A stretch of DNA of 64,000 bases from Pseudoglutamicibacter albus (GCF_031458175.1 NZ_JAVDXX010000001.1:806001-870000), one strand, 5' to 3'. Shown: positions 8,177-16,091, numbered from the stretch's first letter. The notes: generated by a model from the sequence alone, not told the origin. Made by a program: numbers and translations.

Positions 8177-9270
8177 TGGTCGGCTTGGTTCTTGTTGTGG
8201 GTCAGGGCTGGTACTTTGGCGAGTTGGTTTTGGCCCCAGTTGGACTGCCTGGCGATTTCTGTTGGATCGTCAGGCAGTTCTGTTTTCTGGTAGAGCCACC
8301 ATTCCAGCATTTTTCGTTGGTGTTCTCCGGTTCTGCCGCGGTGGGTGCGGGTGAGCAGTTTCAGTTCGGCGTTGATCGCGCCTTCAAGGCTGTTGGTGGT
8401 GGATTTGATGCGGTGCCGGTGCTGTAGTTCGGTCGGTGGGTTGAGGTAGGTGAACAGGAGGTTGTTACGCCATAGGTGTAGCAGGCTGTTGTAGGCCTTA
8501 CGGGTGTTCGGGTGTGTCCAGGCCCAGTGGCGTTGTTGGGTGATTGGGTCTGTGGTGAAGGTTTTCTGGTTGAGCCATCTCCGGTAGAAGGTGCCGTATT
8601 CATGGAGTTGCCTCGCCCAGGTGGCTGCTTCATCCAGGGTGGTGATCCGGGTCAGGTTCCGTGCTAGTTGATAGATCGCTTTGCCCGCATCGGTACGCGG
8701 GTGTGAGGTGGTGTAGCGTCGTACAACTCGTTGTGCATGCACCAGGCAGCGTTGGATCACGGTGGCAGGCCAGCATTTCTTGATAGCGCTGGCGGCTCCT
8801 TGTCCTCCATCGATGACAGCGATCACTGGTGCGGGGATACGTTGAAGTAGTCGTTGGTAGTCCAGGCTGGTTTCACGCTTGCACCAGTGCCAGGCCAGGA
8901 CATGATCGAAGGTGGCTGCCACGATAAGACACCCGGCACCGGTGTAGGTTCCATCGATAAAGATCTGGTCATAGATCGTCCCGGCGTGTTTGATCATCGG
9001 GTCGGGTACTTCAACCAGCCAGCACCAGCTAAACCGTCGCTTCAACGTCGAAGGGCTCACCCCGGCCTGTTGTGCGGTGTCTTTCAAGCTACGGGTCGAG
9101 GTGCAGTGAGCGATGAACTGCTTGAACACTGCTGCTTTGGTGATGTCAGTCCGGGTTTTGGTGCTTGAGGCTCCACAGAGTTTGCACCGCCACCTTGTCC
9201 TACCTTGTGTGGTGGTGCCATTGCGTTTCATATCGCCACCGCAGTGGCATCGTGGTCTGTTCTTCGGCAT
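8170..9270 (-). pseudogene. IS256-family transposase, C-terminally truncated copy
   Basis: The reading frame is identical to the neighbouring transposase for 364 residues, through the catalytic Glu region. It then reads two extra residues and stops at a TAA supplied by the right inverted repeat of the first copy. The last 28 residues of the full protein are lost. All DDE residues remain, so it might still make an active or dominant-negative protein. I call it a pseudogene because the element has lost its left end. Confidence 0.75.
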
Positions 9271-9431
9271 CCAGCCACCACACCACTAGCCGGTAGCACA
9301 TCAAGGGCACCACACCGAGGAATGAACGCTCACACCACCGATATATGCCCAGCAGCCATATATATCCGCTGAAACCCGCGCCAACACAGCCGAAAACACC
9401 AACCCCAGACACACATTCTGACCCTTAACCC
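8177..9431 (-). mobile_element. Left-truncated second copy of the same IS, fused directly to the first
   Basis: This 1,255-bp segment repeats 6922-8176; every stretch I compared is identical. It lacks the 131 bp holding the left inverted repeat and the last 26 transposase codons. The break joins the exact outer base of the first copy's right inverted repeat to an internal IS position. Its right end is complete and is followed by the matching TCATCGTT, so the double structure shares a single pair of target duplications. Confidence 0.9.
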
Positions 9432-9439
9432 TCATCGTT
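9432..9439 (+). repeat. 8-bp target-site duplication, right (TCATCGTT)
   Basis: Matches 6783-6790. Removing 6791-9439 restores an uninterrupted sequence related to the other TGTC-GGACATCGTT motifs of this stretch. Confidence 0.85.
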
Positions 9440-9794
9440 CCGCTTTTTTGGTGGATGTGTCAGGACATCGTTCCGTTTTATGTGGTGAGCAAAGACGGCT
9501 GGGCAAACTGCCTGCAGTCTGGCGGCTCCCCGGTGTTCCCGGGGCTATTTTGCTGCCGCTGCGGTTGCTGTTCACCGGTCTAGTGGCGGCTCGTGGCCGC
9601 TGGGATAGTTAGTTTCTGCACCGCCCCGTGCCTCGACGTGGAGGCGTCGGTGGACCCGTCGGGCCTTGCAGTGGTGGGAACGATGTCGTGACAGATGGGT
9701 GAAGGATGTCCTGAGACATGGTTGGAAGGATGTCGTGAGAGATCCGTGGGTGGGTTGAGGTGGTTGGGGGTGAACGATGTCGTGAAACCAGACA
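9440..9794. other. Non-coding repeat-rich remnant between IS and second tRNA-end copy
   Basis: I see no credible gene here. The stretch holds another TGTCAGGACATCGTT motif (about 9458-9472). A segment near 9600-9650 resembles 9905-9955 (both contain TAGTTTCTGC followed by CCGCC, then AACGTGG or GACGTGG). A run of 23-24-bp imperfect repeats follows. It looks like decayed mobile or duplicated DNA next to the tRNA. Confidence 0.6.
9679..9790 (+). repeat. Imperfect 23-24-bp repeats with core GATGTCSTGA
   Basis: Units begin at 9679, 9702, 9726 and 9773 with AACGATGTCGTG, AAGGATGTCCTG, AAGGATGTCGTG and AACGATGTCGTG. Spacings are 23, 24 and 47 (two periods). The same GATGTC core is in the nearby terminator hairpins. 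Confidence 0.65.
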
Positions 9795-9859
9795 CCCCTC
9801 CGCGCACGTTTGTTATGTGTCGGGACATCGTTAACACGATGTCCCGACATTTTTTATGC
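9795..9859 (+). repeat. Direct repeat, copy 2: tRNA-Leu 3' end plus terminator
   Basis: Second copy of the 65-bp block at 6696-6760. Only the last 12 bases of tRNA sequence are present, so this is not a tRNA gene. The hairpin and T-run are intact. The arrangement is what integration at a tRNA 3' end leaves behind, or a local duplication. Confidence 0.9.
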
Positions 9860-10237
9860 TCTGGGGTTTTGATGTGTCGGGTCATCTGTATCTATTGTTC
9901 GCGGCCGCTATGACAACTAGTTTCTGCGCCGCCTCGCCTCAACGTGGGCTGTCACTGCATCTCAACGTGGGCTGCCCCTGCGGACCGGTACACCTTTGTC
10001 TTCAGGTGAAGGATCTCGTTGCACCAGACAAGTTTCCACCCCAGCTGCGGCACGAAAACAACTCAGTACACTCCGTTTGATTTTATTTCAAATTTGTAGA
10101 ATTTTTGGGTTTTTGGGGTGTTTTCTGGTGGTGGTGCGGGTTAGGATGGCGTGCGTTGGCTCGGGTTTCGCGCCTGGTTTTGGGTGTGGGGTTTGGGTTG
10201 ATGTGTTGGTTGTATTGGTTTTTGAAGGGATAGTTTT
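9860..10237. other. Non-coding leader region of the secretion island
   Basis: No gene is supported. A short tandem CTCAACGTGGGCTG repeat lies near 9940-9975. AT-rich DNA from about 10075 includes TTGATT and TAGAAT (10097-10102) with a short 14-bp spacer, a weak promoter candidate. A GAAGGGATAG ribosome site lies just before the first island gene. Confidence 0.45.
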
Positions 10238-10573
10238 ATGAAGTTTGATATGGGTTCGCAGACGTTGGCTACGTTGAATCAGAAGACGTCTGGGTCGAAT
10301 GATGATTTGGGTGGTTTGGTTCGTCAGTTGGTGGCGGCTGTTGCTCCGTTGGAGGGGAAGTTTAATGGTCAGGGTCGTGTGAGGTTTGATCAGTTCAAGG
10401 CTCGTGCTGATGAGATTGCTGCTGATTTGAATAGTTCGTTGGCTCGGATTGCTCAGGGTCAGTCTGAGATGAATGTTGCGACTCAGACTGGGGATCAGCA
10501 GACTGCTGATAACTCGACGCGTAATGAGTCTGCTGCGAATTTTGATGGTGCGCGTTTCTCTTCCACCCGCTAA
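10238..10573 (+). CDS. Small helical WXG100-like (ESAT-6-like) protein 1
   Basis: A 111-residue, all-helical, acidic-to-neutral protein with no signal peptide or membrane segment. Size, helical-hairpin character and the mid-protein turn FNGQGRVRFDQF fit the WXG100 fold, in which a WxG turn joins two helices; here the Trp is replaced by Phe (FNG). Proteins of this type are secreted as dimers by type VII systems or escort larger effectors. Codons are T-rich, unlike the flanking core genes. It is first of a collinear set ending in a toxin-like gene. The family assignment is by pattern only. Confidence 0.6.
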   Translation: MKFDMGSQTLATLNQKTSGSNDDLGGLVRQLVAAVAPLEGKFNGQGRVRFDQFKARADEIAADLNSSLARIAQGQSEMNVATQTGDQQTADNSTRNESAANFDGARFSSTR

Positions 10574-10666
10574 CTAGTCTTTCCCGCCTGGGTGGGGGTT
10601 AGTTAGTTTTCCTACTTCTCTTAGTTTTCCTTAGTTTTCTTGTTTTTGTTTTTGTGAGGGGTTTGT
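10574..10666 (+). promoter_or_regulatory. Intercistronic hairpin and polypyrimidine tract
   Basis: After the stop, TAACTA (10571-10576) can pair with TAGTTA across a C-rich/G-rich inner stem. A 50-base pyrimidine-rich run follows. It may attenuate read-through or protect the 3' end of the abundant first message. A similar C4/G5 hairpin follows the next gene (about 10983-11006). Confidence 0.35.
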
Positions 10667-10972
10667 ATGTCGTTGGATCGTATTTCGTTTGATACTGGTG
10701 TGTCTGGTCAGGTTCAGGGGGATATTCAGGGGATTGTCTCTCGGCTTGAGTCCTTGATTGGTGAGCGTGATGCTCAGGTGGCTGAGGCGATGTCTGATTT
10801 TCAGATGGATGGTGTGGATGCTGAGTATCAGCATGTTGAGAAGCGGTGGCATAACGCTTCGAATGAGGTGCGGGGGATTATTAGTTTGGTGCGTGAGACT
10901 CTGGCTAGTAATGATGAGACGGCTGTGTCTACGCAGTCGCGTGCTCGTAATGCTGTAGCGAATATCGGCTAG
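10667..10972 (+). CDS. Small helical WXG100-like protein 2
   Basis: A 101-residue helical protein without signal peptide. Two predicted long helices flank a turn near FQMDGVDAEY (about 44-53), the position where WXG100 proteins have WxG; the second helix holds the family-like aromatic EKRW. It would form a dimer with the preceding or following small protein. A GAGGGG ribosome site lies 7 bases before the ATG. Same T-rich codon use as its neighbours. It could be a secreted substrate or a targeting partner for the 437-residue protein two genes downstream. Confidence 0.62.
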   Translation: MSLDRISFDTGVSGQVQGDIQGIVSRLESLIGERDAQVAEAMSDFQMDGVDAEYQHVEKRWHNASNEVRGIISLVRETLASNDETAVSTQSRARNAVANIG

Positions 10973-11037
10973 CCATAGGCGTACCCCTCCTTTGTGTTGG
11001 GGGTTGGATGGACTGTTCTTTCAGAAAGTTGTGACAC

Positions 11038-11367
11038 ATGTACTTTGATATCCATCACGCGGCCGCTACGCAGACTGTTACAGCAACCAACAGCGCCGCT
11101 GATGATTTGGATGATGCTTTCGCTGATGTGAAAGCTGGGTTGGATGGTATGCAGGAGGTGTTGAAGCATTCTCCTGCTGTTGCTGGGGCGTTAGTTGCTG
11201 TCAAAGAGGGTGCTGTTGAGCCTACCGCGGATGGTGTGATGGCTAAGATCCGTACCGCAACTGGCTCCACGAGTGGTGCGTTGAAGCTGTATTGGTGTGG
11301 GGATCAGCAGATGTCTGCCAACGTATGCGCAGTCCCAGGCAGTTTCGATATGCCGGGGGTGAACTGA
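11038..11367 (+). CDS. Small helical protein upstream of toxin-like gene (possible targeting partner)
   Basis: A 109-residue, mainly helical protein, no signal peptide. Residues 1-70 are an Ala-rich helical hairpin like WXG100-related proteins; the C-terminal part has WCGDQQMSANV (about 86-96). Layout resembles small uncharacterised actinobacterial families that neighbour WXG100 genes (DUF6507 is one candidate, unverified). Its stop is immediately followed by the GTG of the next gene, and the GGGGGTGA at its end serves as that gene's ribosome site. Such coupling is expected for an effector and its dedicated partner. Function is inferred from position. Confidence 0.6.
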   Translation: MYFDIHHAAATQTVTATNSAADDLDDAFADVKAGLDGMQEVLKHSPAVAGALVAVKEGAVEPTADGVMAKIRTATGSTSGALKLYWCGDQQMSANVCAVPGSFDMPGVN

Positions 11368-12681
11368 GTGAGCTTCAACGTCGTAGAGCTTGACGATCCT
11401 GGAGAGATTCGGACACGGGTATCTGGTTTGCGCTCGAGGTTTGGTGATGCGGCTGATGCTATGAAAACTGTGCATGATCGGTGGCGTCCTATTCAAGGCC
11501 AGTATGTAGCGCCTGAGGCTCCTACCGTGTCCGGGGCGATGGAGGTCCCTGAAAAGACGGTCAACGCGTTTGATGACGCCGGCGAATCTATCAAGAAAGT
11601 GCTGATGAAGTATGCGACTGATCTTGATGGCCTTATGCAACGCCGTAGAGCACTCATGGACAAAATCAGTGACTATGAGGCGATGAATCCCAGTGATGAC
11701 GATGACGCGGGTCAGCGGGATAAAGAAAATCTGCGTAAGGAAATCGAAAAGGATGCTTCTGTGTTGCTGCAGGATAAGGATGATGTCCAGAACCGTTGCC
11801 GGGAGCGTCTGCTAGCTATCAGCATTGACGGTAATTCATCTAAAGATGCACAAGACAGAGCCCCGCAAGCACATGAAGTCCCTAGGAGATCAGACCCGAG
11901 CGTCGGCCAGCAGGCGGTAGATCATTTAACTGAGAAGAATGATCTAGACGCTCCTCTTGGTCCGATCGCACAGGGTATTGCGTTTGCTCTGAGTCGGACT
12001 GAGAATGCGTTGACCTTTGCTGGGGTGAAGTACACCACGCTTCAGGTTCGAAATAATTGGGCACCTGGGTGGCTGCAGTGGATTGCAAAAAGCAGCAAAT
12101 TAGGTGAGCGCATCGTTAGATGGACCACTGGATGGGAACCAGCGCTCCTGGTACCAGTCGGGAGACAAACTGCGGGCAGTTTCATCGCGGGAAACCACCC
12201 TGGCAACATCGCGCGTAAGCCCGAGAACTTTAGGGACTTTCTACGTCTGCTGGTAGGCCGAACCATCTACGGAGTCAGTGAAGTCAAGAAGCGCAAAGCA
12301 CTGCGGGATCAAGCTGAACGGAAAACCAAACTGAGTACAGCCTCGAAGTGGGTTGGTCGCTCCTCCTTTTGGCTCGCTGGTGGCGTCAACTTCGCGACCA
12401 GTTGGCAGGAAGACTCCCGGAAATACCCAAGTATGGGCAACGGCGAGAAGACGGCACGCGCCACTACCGTGACGTTCACTACCGGTGTTGGGGCATGGGG
12501 TGGCGCTAAAGCCGGTGCAGCTGCAGGTGCCGCAGTCGGCTCCTTCGTTGGTCCGGGTGTGGGCACGGCGGTCGGGGCAGTGGTTGGTGGTCTTGTTGGC
12601 GGTGCTGTTGGCGGGATTGTGGGTAGTTCACTTGGTGAAAAAGCTAAAGGAGTCGTTTCGTGGATTAAGGGTTGGTTCTGA
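11368..12681 (+). CDS. Putative type VII-secreted toxin with glycine-zipper membrane domain
   Basis: A 437-residue protein without signal peptide. Residues 1-150 are predicted long helices, charged and coiled-coil-prone, with a Trp near 39 followed by PIQGQY; this is the size and character of LXG/WXG-type targeting domains. The middle holds amphipathic, Trp-rich stretches. Residues about 373-437 are a glycine zipper with many GxxxG steps (GAVVGGLVGGAVGGIVG) ending in a basic, Trp-containing tail. Glycine zippers of this type insert in membranes and form pores or depolarise them, as in TspA of Staphylococcus. The gene lies downstream of three small helical partners and upstream of six membrane proteins that would be immunity proteins. 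I do not recognise the family; toxin activity is inference. Confidence 0.6.
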   Translation: MSFNVVELDDPGEIRTRVSGLRSRFGDAADAMKTVHDRWRPIQGQYVAPEAPTVSGAMEVPEKTVNAFDDAGESIKKVLMKYATDLDGLMQRRRALMDKISDYEAMNPSDDDDAGQRDKENLRKEIEKDASVLLQDKDDVQNRCRERLLAISIDGNSSKDAQDRAPQAHEVPRRSDPSVGQQAVDHLTEKNDLDAPLGPIAQGIAFALSRTENALTFAGVKYTTLQVRNNWAPGWLQWIAKSSKLGERIVRWTTGWEPALLVPVGRQTAGSFIAGNHPGNIARKPENFRDFLRLLVGRTIYGVSEVKKRKALRDQAERKTKLSTASKWVGRSSFWLAGGVNFATSWQEDSRKYPSMGNGEKTARATTVTFTTGVGAWGGAKAGAAAGAAVGSFVGPGVGTAVGAVVGGLVGGAVGGIVGSSLGEKAKGVVSWIKGWF

Positions 12682-12783
12682 ACGAGTCACTGTAAGGCCA
12701 CACTAGCGAGCCTGCTCTTGTCGCTGGTTGGGTGCTTAGTAACTGTTTTAGTGAGGTCAGGAAAGTGAAAGGGTGGTGTTCGT

Positions 12784-13287
12784 ATGGATATTCCAGATGT
12801 TGAGGTTAAAATTCCGGAGCATCCTGATGCGAAGTTCAGGTTGCCTATTCCTGAGGACTGGGAGGTGGATGACTCCGGTAGTGATAATGGGGTTTTCATC
12901 TATAAAGGAGGGCCTTCTGAACTCTGGAATGTTGAGGGGTTTCGTTCTAATTTCGTGATCATCCAGAGAGCCTATGATCAGCGGCACGCCACTGATGAGG
13001 GTTATTACAACGAGATCCTCGCCACGGATGCGGGGTTAGCAGAACAACTAGCGGAGTACCGCAATATTCACCTGGGCTGGGACACGCTGGGTGGGGATGA
13101 TACTGCGGCCGTGTTGCGTGTGGCTTCCTACCGCAATGAGGAAGGTACACCGGTGGTGTTATATCAGTGGAATGCGATACGCGACGGTATTGAGATGAAC
13201 GTAGCGTTGACATTCCATGCGGCACTACTTTTCGCGTGGGCAGACGTTGCGTATATGTGGGCGAAGGAATTCGAATGGGCAGTGTAG
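12784..13287 (+). CDS. Uncharacterised soluble protein (possible LpqN/DcrB-like fold)
   Basis: 167 residues, acidic, without signal peptide or membrane segment. The start RLPIPEDWEVDD, followed by alternating strands and helices, resembles the short lipoprotein/secretion-associated LpqN or DcrB-like proteins. Those also begin with a proline-Trp strand, but this is weak pattern evidence. GAAAGGGTGG precedes the ATG. Its end overlaps the next gene by 13 bases, so the two are translationally coupled. Located between toxin and immunity-like genes, it may assist secretion. Confidence 0.55.
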   Translation: MDIPDVEVKIPEHPDAKFRLPIPEDWEVDDSGSDNGVFIYKGGPSELWNVEGFRSNFVIIQRAYDQRHATDEGYYNEILATDAGLAEQLAEYRNIHLGWDTLGGDDTAAVLRVASYRNEEGTPVVLYQWNAIRDGIEMNVALTFHAALLFAWADVAYMWAKEFEWAV

Positions 13288-14072
13288 AGAACAATCACAA
13301 AGAACAAAAAACCAGAATCGTTCTAAGCTGGGAACAATATCAGCACATGATTGGTGGTGAATACGAAGGGTACGGCCCCACACTTCATGACGTAACCGGC
13401 GCCTGTGTGTTGGCTAATGGTGAAGCAGAACCTGGCTATGAGCAGTTCTGGAAGATCTTTCACGCCACATTAGGTGCGGTGAAAGTAGGGCGCCGACGCG
13501 CCGACGGCACCGTTAATGCTGCCCACGTGTGGACAGGCCCGGAAGGCATTATCTCTACGGTAGAGAATCACACTGATGGCACCGTGACGATGATGGCTGC
13601 AGACCGCGACAGTCGGTTCACACTTTTGATTGACAGTATGGTTCTAGGTCGGCGTAACTTCCGGCGGCACTATGAACCAGGGCATGGGGTGATCAAAAAG
13701 AAAGACTTCCTTACCGTCCTCATCCCTGATGATCTACCGGCTCCTGAGCTGGCTGACTCTGTGAAAGCACTCGCCGACTCCGTGAGCCACATTCAGCCTG
13801 AGATAGCCCAAGACCTGGTAGATGGCCAATACGAGATGATCGTGGTTGAAGGCACCTATCAAGCCGGTGATCGTGACGAGGCCGGTGTGGTGATCTATCT
13901 TGATACTCCACACGGATATCTGCTCTATGACACCGAACGCCGCATGTTGCGTAAGGAGTACCAGCTACACCCTGCACCCGGCTGGTACATCCTCCAACGG
14001 GCAGTGTCTCTGTTGCCGCCTCAATGGCTCATCGAAGCATGGCAAGACGAAACCGAACCAGCGGCTAGCTGA
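13275..14072 (+). CDS. Uncharacterised secretion-island protein (possible EspG-like chaperone)
   Basis: 265 residues, mixed alpha/beta, no signal peptide. I use the ATG at 13275 because AAGGA lies 6 bases before it; an earlier in-frame start would lie deeper inside the preceding gene. Length and the order of a helical N-terminus, a basic RRRADGT stretch and beta strands resemble EspG chaperones of ESX systems, but no diagnostic motif is visible. The last 50 bases of this gene recur as fossils upstream of the second and fifth membrane-protein genes, so its 3' end was part of the duplicated unit. Confidence 0.55.
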   Translation: MGSVENNHKEQKTRIVLSWEQYQHMIGGEYEGYGPTLHDVTGACVLANGEAEPGYEQFWKIFHATLGAVKVGRRRADGTVNAAHVWTGPEGIISTVENHTDGTVTMMAADRDSRFTLLIDSMVLGRRNFRRHYEPGHGVIKKKDFLTVLIPDDLPAPELADSVKALADSVSHIQPEIAQDLVDGQYEMIVVEGTYQAGDRDEAGVVIYLDTPHGYLLYDTERRMLRKEYQLHPAPGWYILQRAVSLLPPQWLIEAWQDETEPAAS

Positions 14073-14092
14073 GCCTGGGGAGGTAGGGGGCA

Positions 14093-14521
14093 GTGTCTGT
14101 AGAGGACAATCTACTTTGGGGTGCCTTGCTGGTTTGTGCGGTCTTGTATTGGATTCACTATGTCAAGGTTGTGCGTAAGCCGAAATCTGATGCGTGGTAT
14201 GACTCAGTCTGGAGTCTTGGAAGCCTGTATATATTTCCGTATGGGTGGCTCGGCATAGGTTCTATTTCGGCCGCGGCATTGCTTGCTCAGCTGGATATGC
14301 CACAGGTGGTGGGATATTGGTTTGTGAAAGTGCCAATGTTCGCTGGCATAGCTATTGGATTTATTGGTTTTCTCGGGGCGGGCGGTGTCCCTCTTCCCTA
14401 TCCGTTCTTACCTAAGTGGGCGGTGAAGAAACAGAAAGAGGAATGGGTTAGGGCCATAGGCTACGTCAAAGAATACATGCAGAAACTGCGGGACCGTCTG
14501 CGTTCCCGCAGAAGAAAGTAG
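14093..14521 (+). CDS. Three-TM paralogue 1 (putative immunity protein)
   Basis: 142-residue membrane protein, GTG start after a strong GGGGAGGTAGGGGG ribosome site. Three hydrophobic segments lie at about 6-24, 45-66 and 74-98. A motif shared by all six copies follows (GVPLPYP, then PKW, VK and EE, about 98-117), and the tail is very basic and cytoplasmic (RSRRRK). The N-terminal motif VLYWIHYVKVVR is also common to the set. It begins 20 bases after the preceding gene. The role as membrane-resident antidote to the glycine-zipper protein is inferred by analogy with TsaI. Confidence 0.65.
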   Translation: MSVEDNLLWGALLVCAVLYWIHYVKVVRKPKSDAWYDSVWSLGSLYIFPYGWLGIGSISAAALLAQLDMPQVVGYWFVKVPMFAGIAIGFIGFLGAGGVPLPYPFLPKWAVKKQKEEWVRAIGYVKEYMQKLRDRLRSRRRK

Positions 14522-14602
14522 CCTTCTCAGCAGGAGTTGAAGAACGGGGCAGGTAGCGTTTGAAATGGGTTCGCTGGCGTGCTGTTGCCTCGTAACCGAC
14601 TA

Positions 14603-14652
14603 AATGGCTCATCGAAGCATGGCAAGACGAAACCGAACCAGCGGCTAGCTGA
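14603..14652 (+). repeat. Fossil 3' end of the 13275-14072 gene, copy before paralogue 2
   Basis: These 50 bases are identical to 14023-14072, the last 16 codons and stop of the upstream gene, but are here detached from any reading frame start. They mark the left edge of the duplicated unit. Confidence 0.9.
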
Positions 14653-14672
14653 GCCTGGGGAGGTAGGGGACA

Positions 14673-15101
14673 GTGTCTGTAGGGGACAACCTACTTTATG
14701 CTGCCTTGCTGATTGGGGCGGTGTTGTATTGGATTCACTACGTCAAAGTTGTACGTAACCCGAAAAATGAGTCGTGGTGGGATTCTCCTTGGAGTATCGG
14801 CAGCTTCTACATATTTCCGTTCGGATCGCTAATCTGTGGTTCTGTCTCGGCTACAGTCCTGCTTGTGCAACTCGGTTTGCCTGAGGTTGTGGGATATTGG
14901 CTCGTCAAGTTGGTCCCGTGGGGTGTCATCCTTTGTGGGGCTATTGCTTTTCTCGGGCTAGCCGGTGTCCCTCTTCCCTATCCATTCTTACCTAAGTGGG
15001 CGGTAAAGAAACAGAAAGAAGAGTGGGCCACCGCTATCGCCTGGCTGAAAGGTCGCGCACGAAAGCTCCGCAAAGGTATTCGTTCCCTCCGAAGAAAGTA
15101 G
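14673..15101 (+). CDS. Three-TM paralogue 2 (putative immunity protein)
   Basis: 142 residues, same three-TM plan as copy 1 and GTG start after GGGGAGGTAGGGG. The second and third TM segments have diverged (SLICGSVSATVLLVQLGLP). The C-terminus (AIAWLKGRARKLRKG) matches copy 5 instead of copy 1. The conserved GVPLPYPFLPKWAVKKQKEE block is intact. It is preceded by 151 bp that include the fossil gene tail and followed after 65 bp by copy 3. Confidence 0.65.
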   Translation: MSVGDNLLYAALLIGAVLYWIHYVKVVRNPKNESWWDSPWSIGSFYIFPFGSLICGSVSATVLLVQLGLPEVVGYWLVKLVPWGVILCGAIAFLGLAGVPLPYPFLPKWAVKKQKEEWATAIAWLKGRARKLRKGIRSLRRK

Positions 15102-15166
15102 CCGGCCTCGGCTACTGGGAAACTGGCTTGGTGGAGAGCTAAATGAGCCCGGGAAGGTAGAAAACC

Positions 15167-15598
15167 GTGTCTGTAGGGGACAATCTACTTTGCGTCGCTT
15201 TACTGATTGGGGCGGTATTGTATTGGATTTACTACGTCAAGGCTGTGCGTCATCCGAAGAATTCCTGGCGGTATGACGACTCCGGTTGGTGCATCAGGAA
15301 TCTGCATTTATATCCCTACGTTTCGCTCATGCTCGGATTTATTTCGGTGGCGGCACTGATTGCTCAACTGGATATACCAAAGTTCGTGCTGTTCTGGTTC
15401 ATAGGGATGCCAATGTACGCCAGCATAGCTCTTTGTTTTATTGCCATGCTTGGTGCGGGTGGTGTCCCTCTTCCCTATCCGCTGGTGCCTAAGTGGTTTG
15501 TCAAGCAGCGTCGAGAGGAATGGGCTAGGAGCATAGTCAGGTTGAAAGAATGGGCACGAAGACGGCGTGAGCGGAGGCGTCTCCGCAGAAGGAAGTAG
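15167..15598 (+). CDS. Three-TM paralogue 3 (putative immunity protein)
   Basis: 143 residues, one longer than its siblings, and the most divergent (HPKNSWRYDDSGW after TM1). It keeps GVPLPYP and PKW, while the following basic stretch is VKQRREE, and the tail RRRLRRRK matches copy 6. GTG start after GGGAAGGTAG. In the triplet arrangement it is the third member of the first set. Divergence in the loops after TM1 suggests specificity for a different toxin variant, if these are immunity proteins. Confidence 0.65.
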   Translation: MSVGDNLLCVALLIGAVLYWIYYVKAVRHPKNSWRYDDSGWCIRNLHLYPYVSLMLGFISVAALIAQLDIPKFVLFWFIGMPMYASIALCFIAMLGAGGVPLPYPLVPKWFVKQRREEWARSIVRLKEWARRRRERRRLRRRK

Positions 15599-15662
15599 CC
15601 CCCTTACTGATTCGAAAACCAGCTTGGTCGAGTACCAAATGAGTCCGGGGAAGTAGTGTGCA

Positions 15663-16091
15663 GTGTCTGTAGAGGACAATTTGTTCTGGGTTGCCATGCT
15701 GATCGGGGCGGTGTTGTATTGGATCCACTACGTCAAGGTCGTGCGCAACCCGAAAAATGAGTCGTGGTGGGAATCACCTTGGAGTATCTATAGCTTTTAC
15801 CTATTTCCCTACCTTACGCTCATGCTTGCTACTATTTCGGCGGCGGCATTGCTTGCTCAGCTGGATATTCCTCAGGTGGTGGGATATTGGTTTGTGAAGG
15901 TGCCAATGTTCGCTAGCATAGGTCTTTGTTTCGTTGGTTTTCTCGGGATGGCCGGTGTCCCTCTTCCTTATCCGTTCTTACCTAAGTGGGCGGTGAAGAA
16001 ACAGAAAGAGGAATGGGTTAGGACCATAGGTTATGTCAAAGAGTACATGCAGAAACTGCGGGACCGTCTGCGTTCCCGCAGAAGAAAGTAG
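15663..16091 (+). CDS. Three-TM paralogue 4 (putative immunity protein)
   Basis: 142 residues. Its C-terminus, the following 151-bp spacer and the fossil gene tail are nearly identical to those of copy 1 (14404-14643 against 15974-16213), whereas the first loop (NESWWESPWS) is like copy 2. It starts exactly 1,570 bp after copy 1. Ribosome site GGGGAAGTAG, GTG start. All conserved motifs are intact. Confidence 0.65.
   Translation: MSVEDNLFWVAMLIGAVLYWIHYVKVVRNPKNESWWESPWSIYSFYLFPYLTLMLATISAAALLAQLDIPQVVGYWFVKVPMFASIGLCFVGFLGMAGVPLPYPFLPKWAVKKQKEEWVRTIGYVKEYMQKLRDRLRSRRRK

Noticed and set aside
9679-9790. CRISPR array
   Set aside because: The units are imperfect, too short, and adjoin each other without distinct spacers; no cas genes are present.
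9795-9806. Second tRNA-Leu gene
   Set aside because: Only the last 12 bases of the tRNA are present; no D-arm or anticodon arm precedes them.
9572-10241. Several 70-100-codon frames in the repeat-rich gap
   Set aside because: They overlap each other on both strands, cover repeats and the terminator copy, and show no protein-like pattern.
10031-10241. Open frame just upstream of the first WXG100-like gene
   Set aside because: AT-rich leader DNA with a Gly/Val low-complexity product and no ribosome site; more likely the promoter region.
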